The notes under the pieces: model-generated | Told to the model about the DNA's origin: nothing | Databases searched by the model: none | What the model saw: the letters and a program-made list of their open reading frames with translations, nothing else | Translations under genes and position numbers: made by a program | Origin: Hippasteria phrygiana | Lineage: Eukaryota > Echinodermata > Asteroidea > Valvatida > Goniasteridae | Direction: 5' to 3' | Length of the DNA stretch: 64,000 nt | NCBI GenBank assembly: GCA_037893225.1 | Contig: JAZGUH010000123.1 | Span: 1,781,001 to 1,845,000, forward strand | Shown: positions 33,501 to 47,238 of the stretch, piece after piece | Numbering within the stretch: position 1 is the first letter of the stretch | Layout of the letters: the number at the start of each line of letters is the position of its first letter

Positions 33501-35468
33501 AGGTGGACGCTATAGACGGGTGGCCGCAATAGACGGGTGGCCGCAATAGACAGGTGGCCGCAATAGACAGGTGGCCGCAATAGACAGGTGGCCGCTATAG
33601 ACAGGTGGCCGCTATAGACAGGTGGCCGCAATAGACAGGTGGCCGCAATAGACAGGTGGCCGCAATAGACAGGTGGCCGCAATAGACAGGTGGCCGCAAT
33701 AGACAGGTGGCCGCAATAGACAGGTGGCCGCTATAGACAGGTGGCCGCAATAGACAGGTGGCCGCAATAGACAGGTGGCCGCAATAGACAGGTGGCCGCA
33801 ATAGACGGGTGGCCGCAATAGACAGGTGGCCGCAATAGACAGGTGGCCGCAATAGACAGGTGGCCGCAATAGACGGGTGGCCGCAATAGACGGGTGGCCG
33901 CAATAGACGGGTGGCCGCTATAGACGGGTGGCCGCTATAGACGGGTGGCCGCTATAGACGGGTGGCCGCAATAGACGGGTGGCCGCAATAGACAGGTGGC
34001 CGCAATAGACGGGTGGCCGCAATAGACGGGTGGCCGCAATAGACGGGTGGCCGCTATAGACAGGTGGCCGCAATAGACAGGTGGCCGCTATAGACAGGTG
34101 GCCGCAATAGACGGGTGGCCGCAATAGACAGGTGGCCGCAATAGACAGGTGGCCGCAATAGACAGGTGGCCGCAATAGACGGGTGGCCGCAATAGACGGG
34201 TGGCCGCTATAGACGGGTGGCCGCAATAGACGGGTGGCCGCAATAGACGGGTGGCCGCAATAGACGGGTGGCCGCTATAGACGGGTGGCCGCTATAGACG
34301 GGTGGCCGCTATAGACGGGTGGCCGCTATAGACGGGTGGCCGCTATAGACGGGTGGCCGCTATAGACGGGTGGCCGCTATAGACGGGTGGCCGCAATAGA
34401 CGGGTGGCCGCAATAGACGGGTGGCCGCAATAGACGGGTGGCCGCTATAGACGGGTGGCCGCTATAGACGGGTGGCCGCAATAGACGGGTGGCCGCAATA
34501 GACGGGTGGCCGCAATAGACGGGTGGCCGCAATAGACGGGTGGCCGCTATAGACGGGTGGCCGCAATAGACGGGTGGCCGCTATAGACGGGTGGCCGCAA
34601 TAGACGGGTGGCCGCAATAGACGGGTGGCCGCAATAGACGGGTGGCCGCAATAGACGGGTGGCCGCAATAGACGGGTGGCCGCAATAGACAGGTGGCCGC
34701 TATAGACGGGTGGCCGCAATAGACAGGTGGCCGCAATAGACAGGTGGCCGCAATAGACAGGTGGCCGCAATAGACAGGTGGCCGCAATAGACGGGTGGCC
34801 GCAATAGACGGGTGGCCGCAATAGACGGGTGGCCGCTATAGACGGGTGGCCGCTATAGACGGGTGGCCGCTATAGACGGGTGGCCGCAATAGACGGGTGG
34901 CCGCAATAGACAGGTGGCCGCAATAGACGGGTGGCCGCAATAGACGGGTGGCCGCAATAGACGGGTGGCCGCTATAGACAGGTGGCCGCAATAGACGGGT
35001 GGCCGCTATAGACAGGTGGCCGCAATAGACGGGTGGCCGCAATAGACAGGTGGCCGCAATAGACAGGTGGCCGCAATAGACAGGTGGCCGCAATAGACGG
35101 GTGGCCGCAATAGACAGGTGGCCGCAATAGACAGGTGGCCGCAATAGACAGGTGGCCGCAATAGACAGGTGGCCGCAATAGACAGGTGGCCGCAATAGAC
35201 AGGTGGCCGCAATAGACAGGTGGCCGCAAGAGACAGGTGGCCGCAATAGACAGGTGGCCGCAATAGACAGGTGGCCGCTATAGACAGGTGGCCGCAATAG
35301 ACAGGTGGCCGCAATAGACAGGTGGCCGCAACAGGCGGGTGGTCGCAAAAGGCAGGTGGCCGCAATAGACAGGAGGCCGCAATAGAGAGGTGGCCGCAAT
35401 AGACGGGTGGCCACAATAGACAGGTGGTCACAATAGAGAGGTGGTCACAATAGACAGGTGGCCACAAT
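27578..35468. repeat. 17-bp array A3, about 464 units (largest)
   Basis: 7.9 kb without a spacer. Starts with seven gccatagacagg units. Inside, blocks of edge-type tagacagg units (near 29040-29160, 29480-29600, 30030-30290, 30910-31030, 31730-32100 and others) alternate with core tagacggg units, as if several former arrays had fused. Private variants repeat at fixed offsets: tagacaagtgg and ctataaacggg at 28531-28570 and again 2,040 bp later; tagaccggtgg at 31561 and again 1,768 bp later. The right edge has the longer degenerate form with two gtcacaatag units. Confidence 0.96.
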
Positions 35469-37299
35469 AAATAACGTACATGCTTACATCACAGTGACAT
35501 CGACATGCAATTTTTTATGACAGTCTACTTGACACGTGAACCCCAATATGTAGGTTCAACTTTTTATGGAAGTTGCCGAATACAAGGCTAAAAGCCACTC
35601 TAGGTAAAGGGCGACAACACATTTTAGGTTGCCAGCCCCACACCCTTACGGTTTTCCTGGGTCCAGATCTAAAGAGAGGATAAATCTTCAATAGATACCA
35701 AAGGAATTATCCCAATTTTCAGACCTAGAGATCCAGGCGGGGTAACTACCACCATTGGTATTAAAGACCAACTCACCTCCCCTGTTCAACTACCGGTACA
35801 TCCACTATACTACGACTAAAGCTTTGGGCTAGCTTGTCAGATAATCCCGCTGTATGCATTAAACAATTCAAAATGAACGTACATCTTTGCAAGGTTCAAA
35901 GTTCTTCATCAGTTAATTTATCCTAATATTGTAACTCTGGCTTTTATTTATTATTTACACAAGCCATACAAGTTGCCTTTCCTATCAAAATTATACAACT
36001 GTACATGAAATTAAGACTAATTGTGCTGCAATTAGCTACATTTAGCTGTGATTAACCTGTAAGTTAAAATGATCTAACATTCAAGTAGGGATTAACCTGT
36101 GGTGAAAGGAAGGGCAAGTATTCGATCCAACCCTTTTCTCTACTGTCAGGTTTGGTGCAAATAATGCCATTAACTAATTGAAGCAGGTGAGAGTCGAACC
36201 TAATTCAGACAAGTGTAAGGCAAGGCTCATAGTGCTTATTGACCAGAATGAAAGCCCACTGCAAGTTAAACTTTGTTTACGGGCATCGCACAAGACCAAA
36301 AGGCCACTCAAGGTGTGGGCTACAAAAGACAAGAAAAGACAGAACTTACAGGGATAGGTGGTCAGGCCCATCGCTTATGGGGGGGAGGGGGTCAGAGAGG
36401 CCAGTCCCCCCTGGCAACCAATTCCCCCCCCCCCCCCCCCATTGGCAAAAATAAAAAAGCATCAAAATTATACATAATTATGTATTTTCTTGTGATGTAT
36501 CCCCAGCAGGTACTGCCCCCCGCCCCCCCCCCCCCCCCAACCCCCCCTCCCTGGAGCTGGCAACAGGGCTGTATCTATTCACATTTCGTTTGAATTGTGA
36601 AAGATTACAGGCGGAAGGGAAGCAGGTTACAAGGAGAGGCAGTACGAGGGGAAAGGAAACAAAAATTGAAGAGTATCGAGCCTTTAGAACGGTGAAAGGA
36701 TGTGATGAGACTGCCAAGTGAGTCGAGTGGACAGGGGGCACAAATGCTAAAGGGGAGCTTTGTGGAGGACGCTTAGTGAGATTTGAACCGAGTTCACAGC
36801 AATAGATTCCAGCAGATTCAGCACTGTACCAATCAACCCACTCACTGGTCCTATTTCCCTTGCTGTAGGACATACTTGCATTGTTGATATACACCCCAAT
36901 GTTGGTCGTTTTCTTCAGTGATTCAAGGCAGTGCATTTTATCAACTTATCAATTGTTTCCTACGCCCCTCTCTTACCTGGCAGCCCCGCCCCTCTCCTAC
37001 CTGGCAGCCCCACCCCCAAGTGTGGGGTATTGTCATTTCAGAGCTCACCAAACCCTACCCCTGGACACCATTCTCCTGTACAAATGTTAGGCCGATTTTG
37101 TTCACACACAAAGAAGGACCCTTTCCTCTACTCTTACCAATCCCGACATCCGATGGTGGGGGCAGTGTGGAAGTGGGACAGTGTGGGGTGGGGCAGTGTT
37201 GGGGTGGGGCAGTGTGGGGGTCGGGGTGGTAGTGGTGGGGAGACCAATTGATAAGGTCATAACTGTGAGTAATTGCCCATTCATTCATAAATTAATCAC
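35469..37299. repeat. Spacer S3
   Basis: 1,831 bp. First copy from the left with catccactatactacg (extra two bases) and aacttacaggg. Begins aataaataacg, shared only with S4. Confidence 0.93.
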
Positions 37300-40200
37300 A
37301 ATAGACAGGTGGCCGCCATAGACAGGTGGCCGCCATAGACAGGTGGCCGCCATAGACAGGTGGCCGCCATAGACAGGTGGCCGCCATAGACAGGTGGCCG
37401 CCATAGACAGGTGGCCGCCATAGACAGGTGGCCGCCATAGACAGGTGGCCGCAATAGACAGGTGGCCGCAATAGACAGGTGGCCGCAATAGACAGGTGGC
37501 CGCTATAGACAGGTGGCCGCAATAGACAGGTGGCCGCAATAGACAGGTGGCCGCAATAGACAGGTGGCCGCAATAGACAGGTGGCCGCAATAGACAGGTG
37601 GCCGCAATAGACAGGTGGCCGCAATAGACGGGTGGCCGCAATAGACAGGTGGCCGCAATAGACAGGTGGCCGCAATAGACAGGTGGCCGCAATAGACGGG
37701 TGGCCGCAATAGACGGGTGGCCGCAATAGACGGGTGGCCGCTATAGACGGGTGGCCGCTATAGACGGGTGGCCGCTATAGACGGGTGGCCGCAATAGACG
37801 GGTGGCCGCAATAGACAGGTGGCCGCAATAGACGGGTGGCCGCAATAGACGGGTGGCCGCAATAGACGGGTGGCCGCTATAGACAGGTGGACGCTATAGA
37901 CAGGTGGCCGCAATAGACGGGTGGCCGCAATAGACAGGTGGCCGCAATAGACAGGTGGCCGCAATAGACAGGTGGCCGCTATAGACAGGTGGCCGCTATA
38001 GACAGGTGGCCGCAATAGACAGGTGGCCGCAATAGACAGGTGGCCGCAATAGACAGGTGGCCGCAATAGACAGGTGGCCGCAATAGACAGGTGGCCGCAA
38101 TAGACAGGTGGCCGCAATAGACGGGTGGCCGCAATAGACAGGTGGCCGCAATAGACAGGTGGCCGCTATAGACAGGTGGCCGCTATAGACGGGTGGCCGC
38201 AATAGACAGGTGGCCGCAATAGACAGGTGGCCGCAATAGACAGGTGGCCGCAATAGACAGGTGGCCGCAATAGACAGGTGGCCGCAATAGACAGGTGGCC
38301 GCAATAGACGGGTGGCCGCAATAGACAGGTGGCCGCAATAGACAGGTGGCCGCAATAGACAGGTGGCCGCAATAGACGGGTGGCCGCTATAGACGGGTGG
38401 CCGCTATAGACGGGTGGCCGCTATAGACGGGTGGCCGCTATAGACGGGTGGCCGCTATAGACGGGTGGCCGCAATAGACGGGTGGCCGCAATAGACGGGT
38501 GGCCGCAATAGACGGGTGGCCGCTATAGACGGGTGGCCGCTATAGACGGGTGGCCGCAATAGACGGGTGGCCGCAATAGACGGGTGGCCGCTATAGACAG
38601 GTGGACGCTATAGACAGGTGGCCGCAATAGACGGGTGGCCGCAATAGACAGGTGGCCGCAATAGACAGGTGGCCGCAATAGACAGGTGGCCGCTATAGAC
38701 AGGTGGCCGCTATAGACAGGTGGCCGCAATAGACAGGTGGCCGCAATAGACAGGTGGCCGCAATAGACAGGTGGCCGCAATAGACAGGTGGCCGCAATAG
38801 ACAGGTGGCCGCAATAGACAGGTGGCCGCAATAGACGGGTGGCCGCAATAGACAGGTGGCCGCAATAGACGGGTGGCCGCAATAGACAGGTGGCCGCAAT
38901 AGACGGGTGGCCGCAATAGACGGGTGGCCGCAATAGACGGGTGGCCGCTATAGACGGGTGGCCGCTATAGACGGGTGGCCGCTATAGACGGGTGGCCGCA
39001 ATAGACGGGTGGCCGCAATAGACAGGTGGCCGCAATAGACGGGTGGCCGCAATAGACGGGTGGCCGCAATAGACGGGTGGCCGCTATAGACAGGTGGCCG
39101 CAATAGACGGGTGGCCGCTATAGACAGGTGGCCGCAATAGACGGGTGGCCGCAATAGACAGGTGGCCGCAATAGACAGGTGGCCGCAATAGACAGGTGGC
39201 CGCAATAGACGGGTGGCCGCAATAGACGGGTGGCCGCTATAGACGGGTGGCCGCAATAGACGGGTGGCCGCAATAGACGGGTGGCCGCAATAGACGGGTG
39301 GCCGCTATAGACGGGTGGCCGCTATAGACGGGTGGCCGCTATAGACGGGTGGCCGCTATAGACGGGTGGCCGCTATAGACGGGTGGCCGCTATAGACGGG
39401 TGGCCGCTATAGACGGGTGGCCGCAATAGACGGGTGGCCGCAATAGACGGGTGGCCGCAATAGACGGGTGGCCGCAATAGACGGGTGGCCGCTATAGACG
39501 GGTGGCCGCTATAGACGGGTGGCCGCTATAGACGGGTGGCCGCTATAGACGGGTGGCCGCAATAGACGGGTGGCCGCAATAGACGGGTGGCCGCAATAGA
39601 CGGGTGGCCGCTATAGACGGGTGGCCGCTATAGACGGGTGGCCGCAATAGACGGGTGGCCGCAATAGACGGGTGGCCGCAATAGACGGGTGGCCGCAATA
39701 GACGGGTGGCCGCTATAGACGGGTGGCCGCAATAGACGGGTGGCCGCTATAGACGGGTGGCCGCAATAGACGGGTGGCCGCAATAGACGGGTGGCCGCAA
39801 TAGACGGGTGGCCGCAATAGACGGGTGGCCGCAATAGACAGGTGGCCGCAATAGACAGGTGGCCGCTATAGACGGGTGGCCGCAATAGACAGGTGGCCGC
39901 AATAGACAGGTGGCCGCAATAGACAGGTGGCCGCAATAGACAGGTGGCCGCAATAGACGGGTGGCCGCAATAGACGGGTGGCCGCTATAGACGGGTGGCC
40001 GCTATAGACGGGTGGCCGCTATAGACGGGTGGCCGCAATAGACGGGTGGCCGCAATAGACAGGTGGCCGCAATAGACGGGTGGCCGCAATAGACGGGTGG
40101 CCGCAATAGACGGGTGGCCGCTATAGACAGGTGGCCGCAATAGACGGGTGGCCGCAATAGACAGGTGGCCGCAATAGACAGGTGGCCGCAATAGACAGGT

Positions 40201-40515
40201 GGCCGCAATAGACGGGTGGCCGCAATAGACAGGTGGCCGCAATAGACAGGTGGCCGCAATAGACAGGTGGCCGCAATAGACAGGTGGCCGCAATAGACAG
40301 GTGGCCGCAATAGACAGGTGGCCGCAATAGACAGGTGGCCGCAAGAGACAGGTGGCCGCAATAGACAGGTGGCCGCAACAGGCGGGTGGTCGCAAAAGGC
40401 AGGTGGCCGCAATAGACAGGTGGCCGCAATAGACAGGTGGCCGCAATAGACGGGTGGCCACAATAGACAGGTGGTCACAATAGAGAGGTGGTCACAATAG
40501 ACAGGTGGCCACAAT
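37300..40515. repeat. 17-bp array A4, about 189 units
   Basis: Starts with eight gccatagacagg units. It contains long mixed blocks matching A3 (the tagacaggtggacgc variant near 37885 and 38600 also occurs in A3 near 31737 and 33505). Ends with the long degenerate right edge. Confidence 0.96.
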
Positions 40516-42349
40516 AAATAACGTACATGCTTACATCACAGTGACATCGACATGCAATTTTTTATGACAGTCTACTTGACACGTGAACCCCAATATGTAG
40601 GTTCAACTTTTTATGGAAGTTGCCGAATACAAGGCTAAAAGCCACTCTAGGTAAAGGGCGACAACACATTTTAGGTTGCCAGCCCCACACCCTTACGGTT
40701 TTCCTGGGTCCAGATCTAAAGAGAGGATAAATCTTGAATAGATACCAAAGGAATTATCCCAATTTTCAGACCTAGAGATCCAGGCGGGGTAACTACCACC
40801 ATTGGTATTAAAGACCAACTCACCTCCCCTGTTCAACTACCGGTACATCCACTATACTACGACTAAAGCTTTGGGCTAGCTTGTCAGATAATCCCGCTGT
40901 ATGCATTAAACAATTCAAAATGAACGTACATCTTTGCAAGGTTCAAAGTTCTTCATCAGTTAATTTATCCTAATATTGTAACTCTGGCTTTTATTTATTA
41001 TTTACACAAGCCATACAAGTTGCCTTTCCTATCAAAATTATACAACTGTACATGAAATTAAGACTAATTGTGCTGCAATTAGCTACATTTAGCTGTGATT
41101 AACCTGTAAGTTAAAATGATCTAACATTCAAGTAGGGATTAACCTGTGGTGAAAGGAAGGGCAAGTATTCGATCCAACCCTTTTCTCTACTGTCAGGTTT
41201 GGTGCAAATAATGCCATTAACTAATTGAAGCAGGTGAGAGTCGAACCTAATTCAGACAAGTGTAAGGCAAGGCTCATAGTGCTTATTGACCAGAATGAAA
41301 GCCCACTGCAAGTTAAACTTTGTTTACGGGCATCGCACAAGACCAAAAGGCCACTCAAGGTGTGGGCTACAAAAGACAAGAAAAGACAGAACTTACAGGG
41401 ATAGGTGGTCAGGCCCATCGCTTATGGGGGGGAGGGGGTCAGAGAGGCCAGTCCCCCCTGGCAACCAATTCCCCCCCCCCCCCCCATTGGCAAAAATAAA
41501 AAAGCATCAAAATTATACATAATTATGTATTTTCTTGTGATGTATCCCCAGCAGGTACTGCCCCCCGCCCCCCCCCCCCCCCCCCCCCAACCCCCCCTCC
41601 CTGGAGCTGGCAACAGGGCTGTATCTATTCACATTTCGTTTGAATTGTGAAAGATTACAGGCGGAAGGGAAGCAGGTTACAAGGAGAGGCAGTACGAGGG
41701 GAAAGGAAACAAAAATTGAAGAGTATCGAGCCTTTAGAACGGTGAAAGGATGTGATGAGACTGCCAAGTGAGTCGAGTGGACAGGGGGCACAAATGCTAA
41801 AGGGGAGCTTTGTGGAGGACGCTTAGTGAGATTTGAACCGAGTTCACAGCAATAGATTCCAGCAGATTCAGCACTGTACCAATCAACCCACTCACTGGTC
41901 CTATTTCCCTTGCTGTAGGACATACTTGCATTGTTGATATACACCCCAATGTTGGTCGTTTTCTTCAGTGATTCAAGGCAGTGCATTTTATCAACTTATC
42001 AATTGTTTCCTACGCCCCTCTCTTACCTGGCAGCCCCGCCCCTCTCCTACCTGGCAGCCCCACCCCCAAGTGTGGGGTATTGTCATTTCAGAGCTCACCA
42101 AACCCTACCCCTGGACACCATTCTCCTGTACAAATGTTAGGCCGATTTTGTTCACACACAAAGAAGGACCCTTTCCTCTACTCTTACCAATCCCGACATC
42201 CGATGGTGGGGGCAGTGTGGAAGTGGGACAGTGTGGGGTGGGGCAGTGTTGGGGTGGGGCAGTGTGGGGGTCGGGGTGGTAGTGGTGGGGAGACCAATTG
42301 ATAAGGTCATAACTGTGAGTAATTGCCCATTCATTCATAAATTAATCAC
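40516..42349. repeat. Spacer S4
   Basis: 1,834 bp, the longest, because of expanded poly-C tracts (41471-41485, 41562-41588). Shares the aataaataacg start with S3. Private change aatcttgaatag near 40733 (all others aatcttcaatag). Confidence 0.93.
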
Positions 42350-44121
42350 AATAGACAGGTGGCCGCCATAGACAGGTGGCCGCCATAGACAGGTGGCCGC
42401 CATAGACAGGTGGCCGCCATAGACAGGTGGCCGCCATAGACAGGTGGCCGCCATAGACAGGTGGCCGCCATAGACAGGTGGCCGCCATAGACAGGTGGCC
42501 GCAATAGACAGGTGGCCGCAATAGACAGGTGGCCGCAATAGACAGGTGGCCGCAATAGACAGGTGGCCGCTATAGACATGTGGCCGCTATAGACAGGTGG
42601 CCGCTATAGACAGGTGGCCGCTATAGACAGGTGGCCGCAATAGACAGGTGGCCGCAATAGACAGGTGGCCGCAATAGACAGGTGGCCGCAATAGACAGGT
42701 GGCCGCAATAGACAGGTGGCCGCAATAGACAGGTGGCCGCAATAGACAGGTGGCCGCAATAGACAGGTGGCCGCAATAGACAGGTGGCCGCAATAGACAG
42801 GTGGCCGCAATAGACAGGTGGCCGCAATAGACAGGTGGCCGCTATAGACAGGTGGCCGCAATAGACAGGTGGCCGCAATAGACAGGTGGCCGCAATAGAC
42901 AGGTGGCCGCAATAGACGGGTGGCCGCAATAGACGGGTGGCCGCTATAGACGGGTGGCCGCTATAGACGGGTGGCCGCTATAGACGGGTGGCCGCTATAG
43001 ACGGGTGGCCGCTATAGACGGGTGGCCGCTATAGACGGGTGGCCGCTATAGACGGGTGGCCGCTATAGACGGGTGGCCGCTATAGACGGGTGGCCGCTAT
43101 AGACGGGTGGCCGCAATAGACGGGTGGCCGCAATAGACGGGTGGCCGCAATAGACGGGTGGCCGCAATAGACGGGTGGCCGCTATAGACGGGTGGCGGCA
43201 ATAGACGGGTGGCCGCAATAGACGGGTGGCCGCAATAGACGGGTGGCCGCAATAGACGGGTGGCCGCAATAGACGGGTGGCCGCTATAGACGGGTGGCCG
43301 CAATAGACGGGTGGCCGCTATAGACGGGTGGCCGCTATAGACGGGTGGCCGCAATAGACGGGTGGCCGCTATAGACGGGTGGCCGCAATAGACGGGTGGC
43401 CGCTATAGACGGGTGGCCGCAATAGACGGGTGGCCGCTATAGACGGGTGGCCGCAATAGACGGGTGGCCGCAATAGACGGGTGGCCGCAATAGACGGGTG
43501 GCCGCAATAGACGGGTGGCCGCAATAGACGGGTGGCCGCTATAGACGGGTGGCCGCTATAGACGGGTGGCCGCAATAGACGGGTGGCCGCAATAGACGGG
43601 TGGCCGCAATAGACGGGTGGCCGCAATAGACGGGTGGCCGCTATAGACGGGTGGCCGCAATAGACGGGTGGCCGCTATAGACAGGTGGCCGCAATAGACA
43701 GGTGGCCGCAATAGACAGGTGGCCGCAATAGACGGGTGGCCGCAATAGACAGGTGGCCGCAATAGACGGGTGGCCGCAATAGACAGGTGGCCGCAATAGA
43801 CAGGTGGCCGCAATAGACGGGTGGCCGCAATAGACAGGTGGCCGCAATAGACAGGTGGCCGCAATAGACAGGTGGCCGCAAGAGACAGGTGGCCGCAATA
43901 GACAGGTGGCCGCAATAGACAGGTGGCCGCTATAGACAGGTGGCCGCAATAGACAGGTGGCCGCAATAGACAGGTGGCCGCAACAGGCGGGTGGTCGCAA
44001 AAGGCAGGTGGCCGCAATAGACAGGAGGCCGCAATAGAGAGGTGGCCGCAATAGACGGGTGGCCACAATAGACAGGTGGTCACAATAGAGAGGTGGTCAC
44101 AATAGACAGGTGGCCACAATA
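42350..44121. repeat. 17-bp array A5, about 104 units
   Basis: Starts with eight gccatagacagg units. Carries a private gtggcggcaatag variant near 43195 that recurs in A9 exactly 14,315 bp later. Core of tagacggg units from about 42915 to 43675. Confidence 0.96.
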
Positions 44122-45943
44122 AATGACGTACATGCTTACATCACAGTGACATCGACATGCAATTTTTTATGACAGTCTACTTGACACGTGAACCCCAATA
44201 TGTAGGTTCAACTTTTTATGGAAGTTGCCGAATACAAGGCTAAAAGCCACTCTAGGTAAAGGGCGACAACACATTTTAGGTTGCCAGCCCCACACCCTTA
44301 CGGTTTTCCTGGGTCCAGATCTAAAGAGAGGATAAATCTTCAATAGATACCAAAGGAATTATCCCAATTTTCAGACCTAGAGATCCAGGCGGGGTAACTA
44401 CCACCATTGGTATTAAAGACCAACTCACCTCCCCTGTTCAACTACCGGTACATCCACTATACTACGACTAAAGCTTTGGGCTAGCTTGTCAGATAATCCC
44501 GCTGTATGCATTAAACAATTCAAAATGAACGTACATCTTTGCAAGGTTCAAAGTTCTTCATCAGTTAATTTATCCTAATATTGTAACTCTGGCTTTTATT
44601 TATTATTTACACAAGCCATACAAGTTGCCTTTCCTATCAAAATTATACAACTGTACATGAAATTAAGACTAATTGTGCTGCAATTAGCTACATTTAGCTG
44701 TGATTAACCTGTAAGTTAAAATGATCTAACATTCAAGTAGGGATTAACCTGTGGTGAAAGGAAGGGCAAGTATTCGATCCAACCCTTTTCTCTACTGTCA
44801 GGTTTGGTGCAAATAATGCCATTAACTAATTGAAGCAGGTGAGAGTCGAACCTAATTCAGACAAGTGTAAGGCAAGGCTCATAGTGCTTATTGACCAGAA
44901 TGAAAGCCCACTGCAAGTTAAACTTTGTTTACGGGCATCGCACAAGACCAAAAGGCCACTCAAGGTGTGGGCTACAAAAGACAAGAAAAGACAGAACTTA
45001 CAGGGATAGGTGGTCAGGCCCATCGCTTATGGGGGGGAGGGGGTCAGAGAGGCCAGTCCCCCCTGGCAACCAATTCCCCCCCCCCCCCCATTGGCAAAAA
45101 TAAAAAAGCATCAAAATTATACATAATTATGTATTTTCTTGTGATGTATCCCCAGCAGGTACTGCCCCCCGCCCCCCCCCCCAACCCCCCCTCCCTGGAG
45201 CTGGCAACAGGGCTGTATCTATTCACATTTCGTTTGAATTGTGAAAGATTACAGGCGGAAGGGAAGCAGGTTACAAGGAGAGGCAGTACGAGGGGAAAGG
45301 AAACAAAAATTGAAGAGTATCGAGCCTTTAGAACGGTGAAAGGATGTGATGAGACTGCCAAGTGAGTCGAGTGGACAGGGGGCACAAATGCTAAAGGGGA
45401 GCTTTGTGGAGGACGCTTAGTGAGATTTGAACCGAGTTCACAGCAATAGATTCCAGCAGATTCAGCACTGTACCAATCAACCCACTCACTGGTCCTATTT
45501 CCCTTGCTGTAGGACATACTTGCATTGTTGATATACACCCCAATGTTGGTCGTTTTCTTCAGTGATTCAAGGCAGTGCATTTTATCAACTTATCAATTGT
45601 TTCCTACGCCCCTCTCTTACCTGGCAGCCCCGCCCCTCTCCTACCTGGCAGCCCCACCCCCAAGTGTGGGGTATTGTCATTTCAGAGCTCACCAAACCCT
45701 ACCCCTGGACACCATTCTCCTGTACAAATGTTAGGCCGATTTTGTTCACACACAAAGAAGGACCCTTTCCTCTACTCTTACCAATCCCGACATCCGATGG
45801 TGGGGGCAGTGTGGAAGTGGGACAGTGTGGGGTGGGGCAGTGTTGGGGTGGGGCAGTGTGGGGGTCGGGGTGGTAGTGGTGGGGAGACCAATTGATAAGG
45901 TCATAACTGTGAGTAATTGCCCATTCATTCATAAATTAATCAC
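44122..45943. repeat. Spacer S5
   Basis: 1,822 bp, aataaatgacg start, catccactatactacg and aacttacaggg. No private substitution noticed apart from poly-C length. Confidence 0.93.
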
Positions 45944-47238
45944 AATAGACAGGTGGCCGCCATAGACAGGTGGCCGCCATAGACAGGTGGCCGCCATAGA
46001 CAGGTGGCCGCCATAGACAGGTGGCCGCCATAGACAGGTGGCCGCCATAGACAGGTGGCCGCCATAGACAGGTGGCCGCCATAGACAGGTGGCCGCCATA
46101 GACAGGTGGCCGCCATAGACAGGTGGCCGCAATAGACAGGTGGCCGCAATAGACAGGTGGCCGCTATAGACATGTGGCCGCTATAGACAGGTGGCCGCTA
46201 TAGACAGGTGGCCGCTATAGACAGGTGGCCGCAATAGACAGGTGGCCGCAATAGACAGGTGGCCGCAATAGACAGGTGGCCGCAATAGACAGGTGGCCGC
46301 AATAGACAGGTGGCCGCAATAGACAGGTGGCCGCAATAGACAGGTGGCCGCAATAGACAGGTGGCCGCAATAGACAGGTGGCCGCAATAGACAGGTGGCC
46401 GCAATAGACAGGTGGCCGCAATAGACAGGTGGCCGCAATAGACGGGTGGCCGCAATAGACGGGTGGCCGCAATAGACGGGTGGCCGCAATAGACGGGTGG
46501 CCGCAATAGACGGGTGGCCGCAATAGACGGGTGGCCGCTATAGACGGGTGGCCGCTATAGACGGGTGGCCGCTATAGACGGGTGGCCGCTATAGACGGGT
46601 GGCCGCAATAGACAGGTGGCCGCAATAGACGGGTGGCCGCAATAGACAGGTGGCCGCAATAGACGGGTGGCCGCAATAGACAGGTGGCCGCAATAGACAG
46701 GTGGCCGCAATAGACGGGTGGCCGCAATAGACAGGTGGCCGCAATAGACAGGTGGCCGCAATAGACAGGTGGCCGCAAGAGACAGGTGGCCGCAATAGAC
46801 AGGTGGCCGCAATAGACAGGTGGCCGCTATAGACAGGTGGCCGCAATAGACAGGTGGCCGCAATAGACAGGTGGCCGCAACAGGCGGGTGGTCGCAAAAG
46901 GCAGGTGGCCGCAATAGACAGGAGGCCGCAATAGACGGGTGGCCGCAATAGACAGGTGGCCGCAATAGACAGGTGGCCGCAATAGACAGGTGGCCGCAAG
47001 AGACAGGTGGCCGCAATAGACAGGTGGCCGCAATAGACAGGTGGCCGCTATAGACAGGTGGCCGCAATAGACAGGTGGCCGCAATAGACAGGTGGCCGCA
47101 ACAGGCGGGTGGTCGCAAAAGGCAGGTGGCCGCAATAGACAGGAGGCCGCAATAGAGAGGTGGCCGCAATAGACGGGTGGCCACAATAGACAGGTGGTCA
47201 CAATAGAGAGGTGGTCACAATAGACAGGTGGCCACAAT
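45944..47238. repeat. 17-bp array A6, about 76 units (smallest complete array)
   Basis: Starts with about ten gccatagacagg units, the highest count in the first block of any array. The degenerate right edge (caacaggcgggtggtcgca) occurs twice, at 46878 and 47099, a distance of 221 bp or 13 units, which shows a recent internal duplication at the edge. Confidence 0.96.
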
